The notes: generated by a model not told the origin, from the sequence alone. 64,000 nucleotides of DNA from Paenibacillus sp. FSL A5-0031 (GCF_001956295.1 NZ_MRTD01000002.1:2501-66500); one strand, 5' to 3'; shown: positions 46,515-57,005, numbered from the stretch's first letter. Translations and numbers: made by a program.

Positions 46515-47432
46515 CTACACTTTCAAATACTTGCGTATCGAGATCGTGCTGCCCCAAATGCCGATTAATGTTCCGAGTACGATGAGCAGCGTGGCAGTCA
46601 GCATTCCTGACTCCTCTACCGTGACGAGCTTAATCATCATTAGCGATAATTCCATTTGCGTAAATTTCACAAGCTGTGAGTAACCTGCAAGCACAGCTAC
46701 CGTTGTAATAACCGAGCTAATAATTCCAATCAGTGCACCTTCAATGAAAAACGGCCAGCGAATAAAAGAATTCGTCGCGCCAACCAGCTTCATAATGCCA
46801 ATTTCTCTGCGTCTTGCGATAATGGTCATTTTGATCGTGTTCGAGATCAAGAACATTGCTGTTACGGATAGACCTACAACAACGACGATACCTATGTAAC
46901 GCAAAGCATTTGTAATTTTGAAAAGAGTCTCCACCGTGCCTTGTCCATATTTGATTTTGGCAATCGGTATAAGCTCATCTGCTTTATTGATCGCATCGAT
47001 CTGTTTTGCTGCATCCTCGATCGATTGCGGCTCATAAACCTCTACCGTAAACGAATCCGGCAGCGGATTTTTTTCCTTCTCATAACCATCCAGCAAATCC
47101 TTGTTCTCATCACCAAGGTTTTTACGAAGCAGCTCTAGTCCCTCTGCTTTAGACACAAATGTTACTTGCTTTACCTCTGTTAAATTGCCGATTTTGTTCT
47201 GAAGCTCTGTTATCTTCGCTTTGTCTACATTTAGCTGTAGGAACACGCGAATTTGCACTTGACTCTCGATCTGTGCCGCCATGGAATTGACGTTGAGTGC
47301 GAGCAATAAAAACACGCCAAGAATGAACAAGGATATAAATATCGAGCTTACTGAAGCAAACGACATCCAGCCATTTCTAATGATGTTTTTGGCGCCTTCT
47401 CGCAGATGACGGAGTATAGTTCTAAGCTTCAT
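46515..47432 (-). CDS. ftsX: Cell division permease-like protein FtsX
   Basis: 305 residues starting MKLRTILRHLREG, with GAGGGGAG 7 bases upstream; it overlaps the ftsE end by 11 bases. One N-terminal membrane helix, an extracellular domain of about 130 residues (IRVFLQLNVDKAKI to GQGTVETL) and three C-terminal helices form the FtsX layout. The cytoplasmic loop MTIIARRREIGIMKLVGATNSFIRWPF is typical. It forms a complex with FtsE that controls a cell-wall hydrolase. Confidence 0.96.
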   Translation of the reverse strand: MKLRTILRHLREGAKNIIRNGWMSFASVSSIFISLFILGVFLLLALNVNSMAAQIESQVQIRVFLQLNVDKAKITELQNKIGNLTEVKQVTFVSKAEGLELLRKNLGDENKDLLDGYEKEKNPLPDSFTVEVYEPQSIEDAAKQIDAINKADELIPIAKIKYGQGTVETLFKITNALRYIGIVVVVGLSVTAMFLISNTIKMTIIARRREIGIMKLVGATNSFIRWPFFIEGALIGIISSVITTVAVLAGYSQLVKFTQMELSLMMIKLVTVEESGMLTATLLIVLGTLIGIWGSTISIRKYLKV

Positions 47433-48108
47433 AGCCGTACTCCCCTCTAGCCTCGTCACGTACGATATTGCCGTTCTCGATTGCAATGACGCGCTTGCGT
47501 ATGGAGTTAACGATATCTTTATTGTGGGTAGCCATTACGATGGTTGCACCGCGGAAGTTGATTTCCTCAAGCAAGTTCATGATGCCCAGCGACGTTTCAG
47601 GATCCAAGTTACCTGTGGGCTCGTCCGCTACGATAACAGATGGGTTATTTACAATCGCTCGTGCAATCGATACACGCTGCTGCTCACCGCCCGACAACTG
47701 TGCCGGCAGGCTTGCATGCTTATGCTTCAGTCCTACGAGCTCAAGCACCTCCATCGTTCGCCTCTTAATGACGCGGGTTGGGGCTTCTATAACCTCCATG
47801 GCAAATGCAACGTTTTCAAATACGGTTAATTTGGGTAATAGTCTAAAGTCCTGAAAAATAACGCCAATATTTCGTCGAACAAATGGGATTTTTCGCGGCT
47901 TCAACTTTCCTATATTAAATCCATTAACAGAAATCTGTCCTTTTGTTGGTACTTCCTCGCGATAGATCAACTTCATAAATGTTGACTTACCTGCACCAGA
48001 TGGTCCTACTAGATAAACAAACTCGTTGCGATCTATACGAACAGAGACGCCTTTTAACGCATGCGTTCCGTCGGTGTACGTTTTCCATATGTCTTGCATC
48101 TCAATCAC
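47422..48108 (-). CDS. ftsE: Cell division ATP-binding protein FtsE
   Basis: 228 residues, standard length. Walker A GPSGAGKS, signature LSGGEQQR, Walker B VIVADEPTGNLD and the H-loop His in MATHNKD are all present. The GTG start at 48108 has AGGA 9 bases upstream. It is the ATPase of FtsEX. It heads the ftsE-ftsX-M23 group; ctpB has its own promoter signals further down. Confidence 0.97.
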   Translation of the reverse strand: MIEMQDIWKTYTDGTHALKGVSVRIDRNEFVYLVGPSGAGKSTFMKLIYREEVPTKGQISVNGFNIGKLKPRKIPFVRRNIGVIFQDFRLLPKLTVFENVAFAMEVIEAPTRVIKRRTMEVLELVGLKHKHASLPAQLSGGEQQRVSIARAIVNNPSVIVADEPTGNLDPETSLGIMNLLEEINFRGATIVMATHNKDIVNSIRKRVIAIENGNIVRDEARGEYGYEA

Positions 48109-48386
48109 ATTATCACATCCTGTTTATAGTCAGTACTACTATTTCGACAGTTTGTGCTGAATTCCTTCATAAGGAGCTCGCTTTCCTCATTTTTCACAAA
48201 TCTCATAATCGAAGCAATTGTCGAATCAACCTCCTAGTACGTATTAGACAAAATTGCAGAGTAAGCCGCATATACATATAAGACTGCTTTTTTAACATAT
48301 AAGCATTTATAAGTTTGTTAGCTTATAAAGGGCTTATATTTCACCGTCAAAACCGCTTCAGCGTCCTGAGGTCGCCGAAGGCGTTT
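48109..48386. other. Divergent intergenic region between ftsE and the VanW gene
   Basis: About 280 bases. On the minus strand a strong AGGAGG (48235-48230) has no start codon at a normal distance. A 33-codon frame from an ATG 23 bases further on ends in TGA overlapping the ftsE GTG. On the plus strand there are repeated CTTATA-type tracts (48300-48345). I see no clean sigma-A promoter for either gene. Confidence 0.4.
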
Positions 48387-49862
48387 TTGCTTGACACGCA
48401 GAAAGGAGTGATTCGTATCATAAAACGTATCCATATTGGCATTATCATCGCAGCATCGCTGCTTCTTATTGCAGCAGTAGGTTGGGGCTTTATTTGGAAT
48501 TATGCACAGCAAAAAACAGTTCCTGATGGGGTTGATGCCGGCGGCATCGTTGTTGGCGGCATGCAAGTAACAGATGCCCTTAAGCTGCTTGAGGAATATG
48601 AGAGCTCGCTGCAGCAGCGCACCATCACCATTCATGCGGCTGCTAATGCTGGCGACAGCAAGCAGTGGACCGTAAACGAGCTTGGGTATAAAGCGGAATT
48701 CAAAACCATTCGCGAGGCATTATTGAAACTGGACGAAGGTGAAATATGGGATCGTGCCGTTTACCGCTATCAGTTCCCCAAGCAATATGAGCTCTCGCAA
48801 GCTTGGAATTCAGACGCCTTTGATGCCGCACTTCGCAAGCAGTGGAGCTGGATTGAAAAGAGTGCTACCAAAAATGCTGTCCGAAGGATCACAGATACCG
48901 ACCAAGTCATCTACGAGCCGCATGTTGATGCTTTTCGCTTGGATACTGGAAAGCTTACCGATCAGGTAAATGATTGGGTTATCATAAAAAGGGAGAATAT
49001 CGGAGCACCTGTTGAGAAGGCTTTTGAAGCTGAGCTGCCAATTACCGTCATTCATCCGGAAGTGACGCTTGAGAAATTGAAGGCTGAAGGCATTGAGCGA
49101 AAAATCATATCATTTTCCACTGATTTCAGGACGAGCGCAGAAGGACGTGCCCATAACGTGACTGTAACGGCAAAAACGCTCAATGATTGGGTGCTTGCGC
49201 CAGATGAAATATTTGATTATGACAAGCTCATTACGAGAGCAGAGGAATTATATGAGTATCGCGAGGCGCCCGTTATTTTGAACGGCAAGCTTGTTCCAGG
49301 TATTGGCGGCGGTATTTGCCAAGTCTCAAGTACACTTTATAACGCTATTCTTCGAGCAGGGCTAGAAATTGTTGAGCGGCGCAATCACTCTTTGCCGGTT
49401 GCTTATTTGCCTATTGGCCAAGATGCTACTTATGCAGGTGGTGCGATTAACTTTCGTTTCAAAAACACAACGGGCAAATATCTCATCATTCGCACCTCAG
49501 TAGATGATCGCAAACTGACGATCAAGCTGTTCGGTACGATGAAAGAAAACGAAAAATACGATATCGAATCGGTAACGCTCAAAACGATTGCCCCTGCCAT
49601 TCAGGAGAAAACAAATTCTCGCCTATCGCCAGGCCAGAAGGTTACTGTAGAATCAGGAAAACAAGGTTTTGTGGTAGAAACATACCGTACATTTACGCGT
49701 GACGGCAAGGTTATCTCCCGTGACCGCTTGTCGCGCGATACGTACAAGGCTCAGCCAACCATCATCGAGGTTGGTCCAATGAAAGGCGGCCAGGGGCCGT
49801 CGGCAACGCCAACTCCGCCACAGCAAACGACAGAGCCGCTGCTTGAGGACGGCGTTTTTTAG
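48387..49862 (+). CDS. Exported VanW family protein with G5-like domain (YoaR type)
   Basis: About 491 residues. One N-terminal membrane helix (IGIIIAASLLLIAAVGWGFIW) is followed by a PG-binding-4-like region (about 45-250), the VanW domain (FSTDFRTSAEGRAHNVTVTAK, GGGICQVSSTLYNA, RNHSLPVAYLPIGQDATYAGG), a G5-like beta domain (SPGQKVTVESGKQGF) and a Pro/Thr-rich tail. The start is uncertain: TTG at 48387 has GAAGG 5 bases upstream, a GTG at 48408 abuts AAAGGA, and the frame extends to 48315. The biochemical role of VanW is unknown; the build suggests cell-wall binding. It is divergent from ftsE and a single-gene unit. Confidence 0.88.
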   Translation: MLDTQKGVIRIIKRIHIGIIIAASLLLIAAVGWGFIWNYAQQKTVPDGVDAGGIVVGGMQVTDALKLLEEYESSLQQRTITIHAAANAGDSKQWTVNELGYKAEFKTIREALLKLDEGEIWDRAVYRYQFPKQYELSQAWNSDAFDAALRKQWSWIEKSATKNAVRRITDTDQVIYEPHVDAFRLDTGKLTDQVNDWVIIKRENIGAPVEKAFEAELPITVIHPEVTLEKLKAEGIERKIISFSTDFRTSAEGRAHNVTVTAKTLNDWVLAPDEIFDYDKLITRAEELYEYREAPVILNGKLVPGIGGGICQVSSTLYNAILRAGLEIVERRNHSLPVAYLPIGQDATYAGGAINFRFKNTTGKYLIIRTSVDDRKLTIKLFGTMKENEKYDIESVTLKTIAPAIQEKTNSRLSPGQKVTVESGKQGFVVETYRTFTRDGKVISRDRLSRDTYKAQPTIIEVGPMKGGQGPSATPTPPQQTTEPLLEDGVF

Positions 49863-49906
49863 GAGAACGGTGCAAGCAAAGTGCGGGCTGCTAACGAATA
49901 CAGCAA

Positions 49907-49956
49907 AAAAAAGCAGTTCAGATCGCTGCCTCCAAGGCAACGCTGAACTGCTTTTT
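49907..49956. terminator. Bidirectional terminator between the VanW gene and argH
   Basis: Stem AAAAGCAGTTCAG / CTGAACTGCTTTT enclosing a second small hairpin (TGCC-TCCA-GGCA type), with T runs on both strands. Confidence 0.9.
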
Positions 49957-49993
49957 ATTTTATAAACCTAAATTCGCTAAAGAGCGAAGTCCA

Positions 49994-51409
49994 TTATCTG
50001 CTGCGTTCAAGATACTCGGTCACCCAAGCTGCAGTTTGCTCTAGAGCCACCTCTGCGCGACCAATCGCATCTTGCACTTGTGTTTTTGCTGTGCCGCCAT
50101 AAACGTTACGTGCATTAACAACCTGTTCTGGTTGAAGCACGGCATAAATGCGATCATCGAACAACGATGAGAACTTTTTGAACTCTTCCAGCGTCAGGTC
50201 CAGCAAGTATTTGTTTTGCTCGATGCAATACAATACCGTTTTGCCGATAACCTCATGCGCTTGGCGGAAAGGCAAGCCTTTGCCAACAAGGAAGTCCGCA
50301 ATATCTGTTGCGTTCGAGAAGTCCTGATTAACGGCTTGACGCATCCGTTCCTTGTTCACTTTCATCGTTGCGATCATTGGAGCGAACAGCTGAAGCGCGC
50401 CTTGCAGCGTCTTCACCGTATCGAACATGCCTTCTTTGTCTTCCTGCATGTCTTTGTTGTAAGCAAGTGGCAGTGACTTAAGAACCGTCAACAAGCCAAC
50501 AAGGTCTCCATAAACGCGGCCCGTTTTACCGCGAACAAGCTCGGGTACGTCTGGGTTTTTCTTTTGCGGCATAATGCTGCTGCCTGTGCAGAATGCATCG
50601 TCCAGCTCAACAAAGTGGAATTCCGTGCTCGACCATAGGATGAGCTCCTCGCTAAGGCGCGAAAGATGCATCATAATGATCGCTGCGTCCGCAAGAAACT
50701 CAACAATGAAGTCACGGTCGCTTACCGCATCCAAGCTGTTTTCATATACGCGGTCAAACTTTAGCTGGCTCGCCACATAATGGCGATCGATTGGGAAGGT
50801 TGTCCCTGCCAAAGCGCCTGCTCCAAGTGGAAGTACATTGATGCGCTTGTAGCTATCCTGCAAACGCTCAATATCGCGTCCAAACATCGATACGTAAGCC
50901 ATCAAATGATGTGCAAACAGGATCGGCTGCGCACGCTGCAAATGCGTGTAACCAGGTACAATGGTATCAATGTTAGCTTTTGCTTGCTCGATAAGTGCAG
51001 ATTGAAGCTTATAAAGCATATCCACGAACTCGACAACGCGCTTGCGAAGCCATAAATGCATATCCGTCGCCACTTGATCGTTCCGGCTGCGTCCTGTATG
51101 CAGCTTGCCGCCTACAGAGCCAACATCGTCGATTAGCGTCTTTTCGATATTCATATGGATATCTTCGTCTCCGATTGAGAACTCGATATCATCACGTTTG
51201 ATGCGTTGAAGGACGCGGTGCAGCCCGTCCTTAATCTTCTCAACGTCATCCAGCGGAAGAATACCTTGCTTGCCCAGCATCGTTACATGCGCCAGACTGC
51301 CTTGAATATCCTCTTCAGCGAGTTCCTTGTCGAACATGATTGATGCTGTGTATTCCTCTACCAATTGGTCCGTTTTTTTTGTAAAACGACCGCCCCATAA
51401 TTTACTCAC
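49994..51409 (-). CDS. argH: Argininosuccinate lyase
   Basis: Splits argininosuccinate into arginine and fumarate, the last step of arginine synthesis. 471 residues with the superfamily signature [12 protein letters not shown] holding the catalytic Ser, and the segments [13 protein letters not shown] and [14 protein letters not shown] start. It is the last gene of the operon, 26 bases after argG and followed by the terminator at 49907-49956. Confidence 0.98.
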   Translation of the reverse strand: MSKLWGGRFTKKTDQLVEEYTASIMFDKELAEEDIQGSLAHVTMLGKQGILPLDDVEKIKDGLHRVLQRIKRDDIEFSIGDEDIHMNIEKTLIDDVGSVGGKLHTGRSRNDQVATDMHLWLRKRVVEFVDMLYKLQSALIEQAKANIDTIVPGYTHLQRAQPILFAHHLMAYVSMFGRDIERLQDSYKRINVLPLGAGALAGTTFPIDRHYVASQLKFDRVYENSLDAVSDRDFIVEFLADAAIIMMHLSRLSEELILWSSTEFHFVELDDAFCTGSSIMPQKKNPDVPELVRGKTGRVYGDLVGLLTVLKSLPLAYNKDMQEDKEGMFDTVKTLQGALQLFAPMIATMKVNKERMRQAVNQDFSNATDIADFLVGKGLPFRQAHEVIGKTVLYCIEQNKYLLDLTLEEFKKFSSLFDDRIYAVLQPEQVVNARNVYGGTAKTQVQDAIGRAEVALEQTAAWVTEYLERSR

Positions 51410-51435
51410 TGGTTCGTAACACTCCCTTGTAAACC

Positions 51436-52665
51436 TTATTTATTGCTAACTGCCGACGATACTTTTAGACGCAATGCGTTCAGACGGATGAAGCCAGTCG
51501 CATCCCCTTGATCGTATGCTTGCGTTGGATCAGCTTCCATCGTTGCAATATCAGGGTTGTACAAGCTCACTGGGCTTTGTACGCCTGCTCCGATAACATT
51601 TCCTTTGTACAGCTTCAAGCGAACAACGCCGCTCACATTTTTTTGCGATTCCGTCACAAGTGCTTGCAAAGCAAGACGCTCAGGCGCGAACCAGAAGCCG
51701 TTGTATACGAGCTGGCTATATTTTGCAATCAACGAATCACGAAGATGCATAACCTCGCGGTCCATTGTTAATGATTCCATTTTGCGGTGAGCTGTGAACA
51801 AGATTGTGCCGCCCGGTGTTTCGTACACGCCGCGGCTCTTCATGCCGACGAAACGGTTCTCAACCATATCAACGCGTCCGATGCCGTGCTTGCCGCCAAG
51901 CTCATTCAGCGTATCCATTACTTCTAGCGGGCTAAGCTCTTTGCCGTTAATAGCTGTGCAATTGCCTTCTGCAAAAGTAAGCTCAACATATTCTGCTTTA
52001 TCCGGCGCGTTCTCAGGAGATACGCTTAGCACATACATGCTTTCGTTTTCTTCAGAGCTAGGATCGAACCAAGGATCTTCCAGCATGCCGCTCTCAAAGC
52101 TGATATGCAGCAGGTTGCGGTCTGTCGAATAAGGCTTCGCAGCAGACGCTGTAACTGGAATATTGTGTTTCTCTGCATAAGCGATCATTTCCGCACGACC
52201 CGGGAATTCTTCACGGAATGCTTCAAGGCGCCATGGCGCGATAACGCCGATCTCAGGAGCAAGTGCAGCAGCAGTCAGCTCAAAACGAACCTGATCGTTG
52301 CCTTTACCTGTAGCGCCGTGTGCGATATAAGCTGCGCCTTCTGCACGAGCGATATCAACCATACGCTTAGCGATAAGCGGACGGGCAATGGAAGTACCGA
52401 GCAAATATTGACCTTCATAAAGCGTTCCCGCTTGGAACATCGGGTAGATGAAGTCTTTGGCAAATTCATCGCGAAGATCGTCGATGTACACTTTAGAAGC
52501 GCCAGTTGCCAGTGCTTTTGCTTCCAAGCCGTCCAGCTCATCCTTTTGACCGATATCTGCTGTAAATGCGATGATTTCTGCGTCATAAGTTTCTTTCAAC
52601 CATTTGAGGATAACCGAAGTATCCAAGCCTCCGGAGTAGGCGAGTACGATTTTTTCTTTTGCCAT
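51436..52665 (-). CDS. argG: Argininosuccinate synthase
   Basis: Joins citrulline and aspartate with ATP. 409 residues; the ATP-binding loop [10 protein letters not shown] is at about 9-18, and [17 protein letters not shown] motif is present as [13 protein letters not shown]. The ATG is followed by [13 protein letters not shown]. It lies 51 bases after argF and 26 before argH. Confidence 0.98.
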   Translation of the reverse strand: MAKEKIVLAYSGGLDTSVILKWLKETYDAEIIAFTADIGQKDELDGLEAKALATGASKVYIDDLRDEFAKDFIYPMFQAGTLYEGQYLLGTSIARPLIAKRMVDIARAEGAAYIAHGATGKGNDQVRFELTAAALAPEIGVIAPWRLEAFREEFPGRAEMIAYAEKHNIPVTASAAKPYSTDRNLLHISFESGMLEDPWFDPSSEENESMYVLSVSPENAPDKAEYVELTFAEGNCTAINGKELSPLEVMDTLNELGGKHGIGRVDMVENRFVGMKSRGVYETPGGTILFTAHRKMESLTMDREVMHLRDSLIAKYSQLVYNGFWFAPERLALQALVTESQKNVSGVVRLKLYKGNVIGAGVQSPVSLYNPDIATMEADPTQAYDQGDATGFIRLNALRLKVSSAVSNK

Positions 52666-52716
52666 AGTATTGTTTTACTTCCCTTCGAATAAATTCATAT
52701 ATTTATAGCGTTTAAG

Positions 52717-53676
52717 CTAGGACATAATTGCTGCCATAATCGCTTTTTGTGCATGAAGACGGTTCTCTGCCTGGTCGAAAATAATCGAACGATCGCCGTC
52801 GATTACGCCTTCGCTCACTTCTTCGCCGCGGTGTGCAGGTAAGCAGTGCATGAAGAGATAGTCCTTCTTCGCATATTTTGTAATCGCCTCATTAACCTGA
52901 TATGCCGCAAAAGCAATCTCGCGTTCCTTCTGCTCTGCTTCTTGCCCCATGCTCGCCCATACATCCGTGTACACGATATCAGCGTCAGCAATAGCTTCCT
53001 TCGGATCGCGGCAAATGTGAATTTGCGAGCCTGTCTCAGCAGCATGATCCTTCGTTTGCTGAATAATATCTGCATCCGGCTCGTAACCCTCAGGAGTCGC
53101 AACAGACATATGAAGGCCAAGCTTCGCAGCGCCCATCAACAGGGAATGAGTCATATTGTTGCCATCGCCGATATAGGCAATTTTCAAGCCTTCCAAACGA
53201 CCCTTTTGCTCAAGAATGGTTTGGTAATCCGCAAGCGCTTGGCATGGATGTGAAAGATCCGTCAAACCATTAATAACCGGAATCGTCGCTCCACGAGCAA
53301 GCTCAACCACTTTGCGATGCGCAAATGTACGAATCATAATACCATCTAGATAACGGGACAACGTTTGGGCTGTATCCCAGATCGTTTCACCGCGACCGAT
53401 TTGCAGATCATTTCCACTTAGGAATAGACCTTGACCGCCAAGCTGGTACATCCCAACTTCGAACGAAACGCGCGTACGTGTAGACGATTTTTCAAAGATC
53501 ATGCCAAGCGTCTTGCCTTTTAAAATATGGTGAGTTTCGCCTGCTTTTTGTTTTTGCTTCAAATTAATCGCTAGGTCGATCAAGTAACGAATTTCCTCTG
53601 GCTTAAAATCAACCAGCATGAGAAAGTCGCGCCCCTTCAAGCTTTGCGCCAAATCCTCGTTTACTATTCCTTGCAT
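52717..53676 (-). CDS. argF: Ornithine carbamoyltransferase, anabolic
   Basis: Makes citrulline from ornithine and carbamoyl phosphate. 319 residues from the ATG at 53676 (AGGAGG 8 bases upstream; the frame to 53715 has no site). The carbamoyl phosphate motif SSTRTRVSFE, the HPCQALAD motif and the ornithine-site FMHCLPAHRGEEV are present. It is in the middle of the arginine operon, which argues for the anabolic form. Confidence 0.98.
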   Translation of the reverse strand: MQGIVNEDLAQSLKGRDFLMLVDFKPEEIRYLIDLAINLKQKQKAGETHHILKGKTLGMIFEKSSTRTRVSFEVGMYQLGGQGLFLSGNDLQIGRGETIWDTAQTLSRYLDGIMIRTFAHRKVVELARGATIPVINGLTDLSHPCQALADYQTILEQKGRLEGLKIAYIGDGNNMTHSLLMGAAKLGLHMSVATPEGYEPDADIIQQTKDHAAETGSQIHICRDPKEAIADADIVYTDVWASMGQEAEQKEREIAFAAYQVNEAITKYAKKDYLFMHCLPAHRGEEVSEGVIDGDRSIIFDQAENRLHAQKAIMAAIMS

Positions 53677-53715
53677 GGTAGAGCCCTCCTTCAGCTTAAA
53701 ACAATGTTCTAGCAT

Positions 53716-54924
53716 TTATGATTTAACGACTGGTCGCTTCGCTTCCAATAGTTCGACTAATAACGCAACAGCAATATCAATTTCTTCATCCGTAACGAGT
53801 AAATTAGGCAATAGGCGGATGACATTGGGTCCTGCCGAAATCGCGATCAGACCACGTGTCTGAGCCTCGTTCAAAATATCGGCAATCGGCTCTGCGCATG
53901 CAATGCCTACTAGCAGGCCAAGTCCGCGAATCTCATGAACAAATTCATTTCCTGCAAGCTTCTCGCGAAGCTGCGAAATGAGATAACCACCCTTTTGCGC
54001 TGCGCGCTCCGATAAATTGTCTCCAACAATTGTCTCAAGAGTTGCCTTTACAACTGCTGTTGCAATCGGCGTTCCGCCGAAAGTTGAGCCATGACTGCCT
54101 GCCGTAAAGCCTTCACGAAGCTTTTCCTTTGCTGCCATCGCGCCAACGGGAAACCCGCTTCCAAGACCTTTCGCCATCGTGAAAATATCAGGCTCAATGC
54201 CGTAATGCTCATATGCGAACAGCTTGCCTGTACGTCCCATTCCTGTTTGAATCTCATCCACAATAAGAAGGATGCCTTGCTTCTCACATAACGCGACAAG
54301 CTCCTTCATATAGTCTGGATCCACCGGATAAATACCGCCCTCCGCTTGCACCATTTCCAGCATGACTGCTGCAGTCTGATCAGATACAGCCGCTTCCAGC
54401 GCAGCTAGATCGTTCAGTGGGATGGTTTTGAAGCCAGCCGGCAGCGGCGCAAAACCTTCCTTCACCTTATCCTGACCAGTTGCTGTAAGCGTAGCTAGCG
54501 TACGTCCATGAAACGATTGCTCAAAAGTAATAATTTCGAACCGACCATTGTTCAGTACCTTCTGATTGTAACGTCGTGCAAGCTTGATAGCCGCTTCGTT
54601 CGCTTCAGCGCCCGAGTTGCAGAAAAATACAGCATCCGCGCAGCTATTGTCGGTAATGAGCTTGCCTGCATCCGCTTGGTTCGGAATATGGAACAGATTT
54701 GATACATGCCACAATTCATCGAGCTGCTTAACAAGCGCTGCTTTGATTTGTTTAGGAGCATGCCCTAGATTTGTAACGGCAATACCGCTCATAAAATCAA
54801 GATATTTATTTCCTTTATCATCCCATAACCAACTGCCTTCACCTTTTACCAATGCCATTGGATATCTTGCATAGGTTGGAAAAAGAGATTGGTCAGTTGC
54901 AGCTGTTGCATTCGTTTCACTCAT
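53716..54924 (-). CDS. argD: Acetylornithine aminotransferase
   Basis: PLP enzyme making N-acetylornithine from the semialdehyde. 402 residues with FMSGIAVTNLGH, FCNSGAEANEAAIKLAR, the PLP-binding VDEIQTGMGRTG and the Schiff-base lysine in TMAKGLGSGFP. AAGGTCG precedes the ATG. It starts 5 bases after the argB stop, so it is translationally close. Confidence 0.97.
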   Translation of the reverse strand: MSETNATAATDQSLFPTYARYPMALVKGEGSWLWDDKGNKYLDFMSGIAVTNLGHAPKQIKAALVKQLDELWHVSNLFHIPNQADAGKLITDNSCADAVFFCNSGAEANEAAIKLARRYNQKVLNNGRFEIITFEQSFHGRTLATLTATGQDKVKEGFAPLPAGFKTIPLNDLAALEAAVSDQTAAVMLEMVQAEGGIYPVDPDYMKELVALCEKQGILLIVDEIQTGMGRTGKLFAYEHYGIEPDIFTMAKGLGSGFPVGAMAAKEKLREGFTAGSHGSTFGGTPIATAVVKATLETIVGDNLSERAAQKGGYLISQLREKLAGNEFVHEIRGLGLLVGIACAEPIADILNEAQTRGLIAISAGPNVIRLLPNLLVTDEEIDIAVALLVELLEAKRPVVKS

Positions 54925-54929
54925 CGACC

Positions 54930-55736
54930 TTACACCCGCCCTTCATGGATTTGAACAATTCGTGTACCGACGCCGCCTTCGCGTACCGCCCTTGTCAGCA
55001 CACCCGGCTCCTCGCCGCTTACGATTACGACTTCACGCACACGTCCTTGGATGCACTGAATGGCTGCGCGAACTTTTGGAATCATGCCGCCGTAAATCTC
55101 ACCGCTCGTTATCATCTCTTCGATCTCAGCAACGGAAACAACAGGAAGCACCTGCTTCTGTCCATCTACTGTTTTGAGAATGCCGGGCACATCCGTTACA
55201 ACGATCATTCGCTCTACTCCGAGATGGGACGCAACAGCGCCTGCAGCCGTATCCGCATTAATGTTGTAGCGCTGCCCTTGATCATCAATACCGATAGGTG
55301 CAATAACCGGAATGTAACCCATGCCCATAACACCTTCAATAATCTCAGCATTTACATCGGTTACGTCGCCAACAAAACCAATCTCGGCAGCATTCGCAAC
55401 TGGCTGCGCTTGAATGAGCTTGCCGTCCACCCCGGATAGTCCGAGTGCCTTCGCGCCGTTGATTTGAATTTTACGCACAATTTCTTTATTGATACGCCCT
55501 GCAAGTACCATCTCAACGACGTCAAGCACAGCATCGTTCGTTACACGCAGACCATTAACAAATCCCGTCTCGATCCCCAGCTTACCAAGCGTTTCCGATA
55601 TCGCTGGACCACCGCCGTGTACGATGACCGGAAGAACGCCAGAGAGCTGAAGCTCCCGCAACTCGTCAAAAAAGCTGTTAGGAAGCGCCGCTAGCGTACT
55701 GCCTCCGCATTTCATTACAAATCGTTGCTCCGTCAC
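54930..55736 (-). CDS. argB: Acetylglutamate kinase
   Basis: Phosphorylates N-acetylglutamate, second step of the pathway. 268 residues from a GTG at 55736, chosen because GGAGGG lies 9 bases upstream; an ATG at 55757 has no site. MKCGGSTL and VIVHGGGPAIS give the nucleotide-binding motifs, and VPGIL and NINADTAAGAVA complete the amino acid kinase fold. Short N-terminus suggests the arginine-insensitive hexamer-helix-lacking form. Confidence 0.97.
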   Translation of the reverse strand: MTEQRFVMKCGGSTLAALPNSFFDELRELQLSGVLPVIVHGGGPAISETLGKLGIETGFVNGLRVTNDAVLDVVEMVLAGRINKEIVRKIQINGAKALGLSGVDGKLIQAQPVANAAEIGFVGDVTDVNAEIIEGVMGMGYIPVIAPIGIDDQGQRYNINADTAAGAVASHLGVERMIVVTDVPGILKTVDGQKQVLPVVSVAEIEEMITSGEIYGGMIPKVRAAIQCIQGRVREVVIVSGEEPGVLTRAVREGGVGTRIVQIHEGRV

Positions 55737-55766
55737 TGTTCCATACCCTCCAAGCATCTACTTTGC

Positions 55767-57005
55767 TTATGTCCGATATGCCGCATTAATGCGAACATAG
55801 TCATAGGTCAAATCGCAGCCCCATGCCGTTGCCGATCCTTCGCCATTATGTAAGTCAACGCGAATAACAACGGTATCGCCTTTCAAATATTCCAAGGCAA
55901 CCTCTTCATCAAATACAACAGGACGGGATTGCTCAAGCGTCAAAATATCGCCAAGACGAATGTCCACTGTCTCCGGATTAACCGGCTGGCCTGCACGGCC
56001 TACTGCCGCAATAATACGTCCCCAGTTCGCGTCCGCTCCAAACACGGCCGATTTCACAAGTGACGATCCAATAACCGTCTTTGCAATCACTTGTGCTGAA
56101 TCTTCGCTTACTGCACCGTTTACCTGTACCTCAACGAGCTTAGTTGCGCCTTCGCCATCACGCGCGATCGCTTTGGCAAGCACCTCACATACATGACGAA
56201 TAGCCGCTACAAATGCTGCCCAGCCTTCGTGAGCTTCTGTCAGTTCCGAGTTGCCAGCAAGTCCACTTGCCATAGCCACCAGCATATCGTTCGTGCTTGT
56301 ATCTCCATCAACGGTAATCATATTGAAAGTCAGATCCGTCGCAAGGCGCAGCACCTTCTGAAGCGCTTCGCTTCCAATGGCTGCATCTGTCGTTACGAAT
56401 CCAAGCATCGTCGCCATATTCGGATGAATCATGCCCGAGCCTTTGGCTGCACCTGAGACATATACACGTTTGCCGTCTAGTTCAAGCTCGACGCATACCA
56501 TCTTTTGAACCAAATCTGTCGTTAAAATCGCTTGGCAAAAATCATCCGCGCCTGTACGATTTCCATCCAGCTTAACAGGCAGGCCATCGATGCCTGCGCG
56601 TACTTTGTCCATTTTCAAAAGCTCGCCAATAACGCCCGTAGATGCTATGGCTACCTGTTCAGAAGATACGCCGATTGATTCCGCAAATCTAGAGCGCATT
56701 TCATATGCGTCCGCTTCGCCTTGCTTGCCTGTGCACGCATTCGCATTGCCGCTATTTACAAGCACAGCACGCAGGACGCCGCCAGCGCCGATACTCTCAC
56801 GAGTTACTTGAAGCGGTGCAGCTTGAAATACATTCGTTGTATATACGCCCGCTGCTGCTGCTGGAACCTCGCATACGATCGCGCCAAGATCGTGACGCGT
56901 CGTTTTTTTGAGGCCACAGTGCAATCCACCTGCTTTAAAGCCTTGAGGCGTTGTTATCGAGCCGTCAGCGACGACCGAGAACAAGGCTGTTTTATCCTGT
57001 CCCAT
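55767..57005 (-). CDS. argJ: Bifunctional glutamate N-acetyltransferase/ornithine acetyltransferase
   Basis: Transfers acetyl from acetylornithine to glutamate, giving the cyclic pathway. 412 residues; it cleaves itself before the Thr in IASTGVIGELL, with KGSGMIHPNMATML and NSGNANACTG also typical. AAGGAG is 13 bases before the ATG, a long spacer. No separate argA or argE is in the operon, as expected with ArgJ. Confidence 0.97.
   Translation of the reverse strand: MGQDKTALFSVVADGSITTPQGFKAGGLHCGLKKTTRHDLGAIVCEVPAAAAGVYTTNVFQAAPLQVTRESIGAGGVLRAVLVNSGNANACTGKQGEADAYEMRSRFAESIGVSSEQVAIASTGVIGELLKMDKVRAGIDGLPVKLDGNRTGADDFCQAILTTDLVQKMVCVELELDGKRVYVSGAAKGSGMIHPNMATMLGFVTTDAAIGSEALQKVLRLATDLTFNMITVDGDTSTNDMLVAMASGLAGNSELTEAHEGWAAFVAAIRHVCEVLAKAIARDGEGATKLVEVQVNGAVSEDSAQVIAKTVIGSSLVKSAVFGADANWGRIIAAVGRAGQPVNPETVDIRLGDILTLEQSRPVVFDEEVALEYLKGDTVVIRVDLHNGEGSATAWGCDLTYDYVRINAAYRT

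Noticed and set aside
48391..48419. TTGACA followed by TATCAT as a promoter for the VanW gene
   Set aside because: The spacer is 19 bases and the -10 would lie inside or after the probable start codon.
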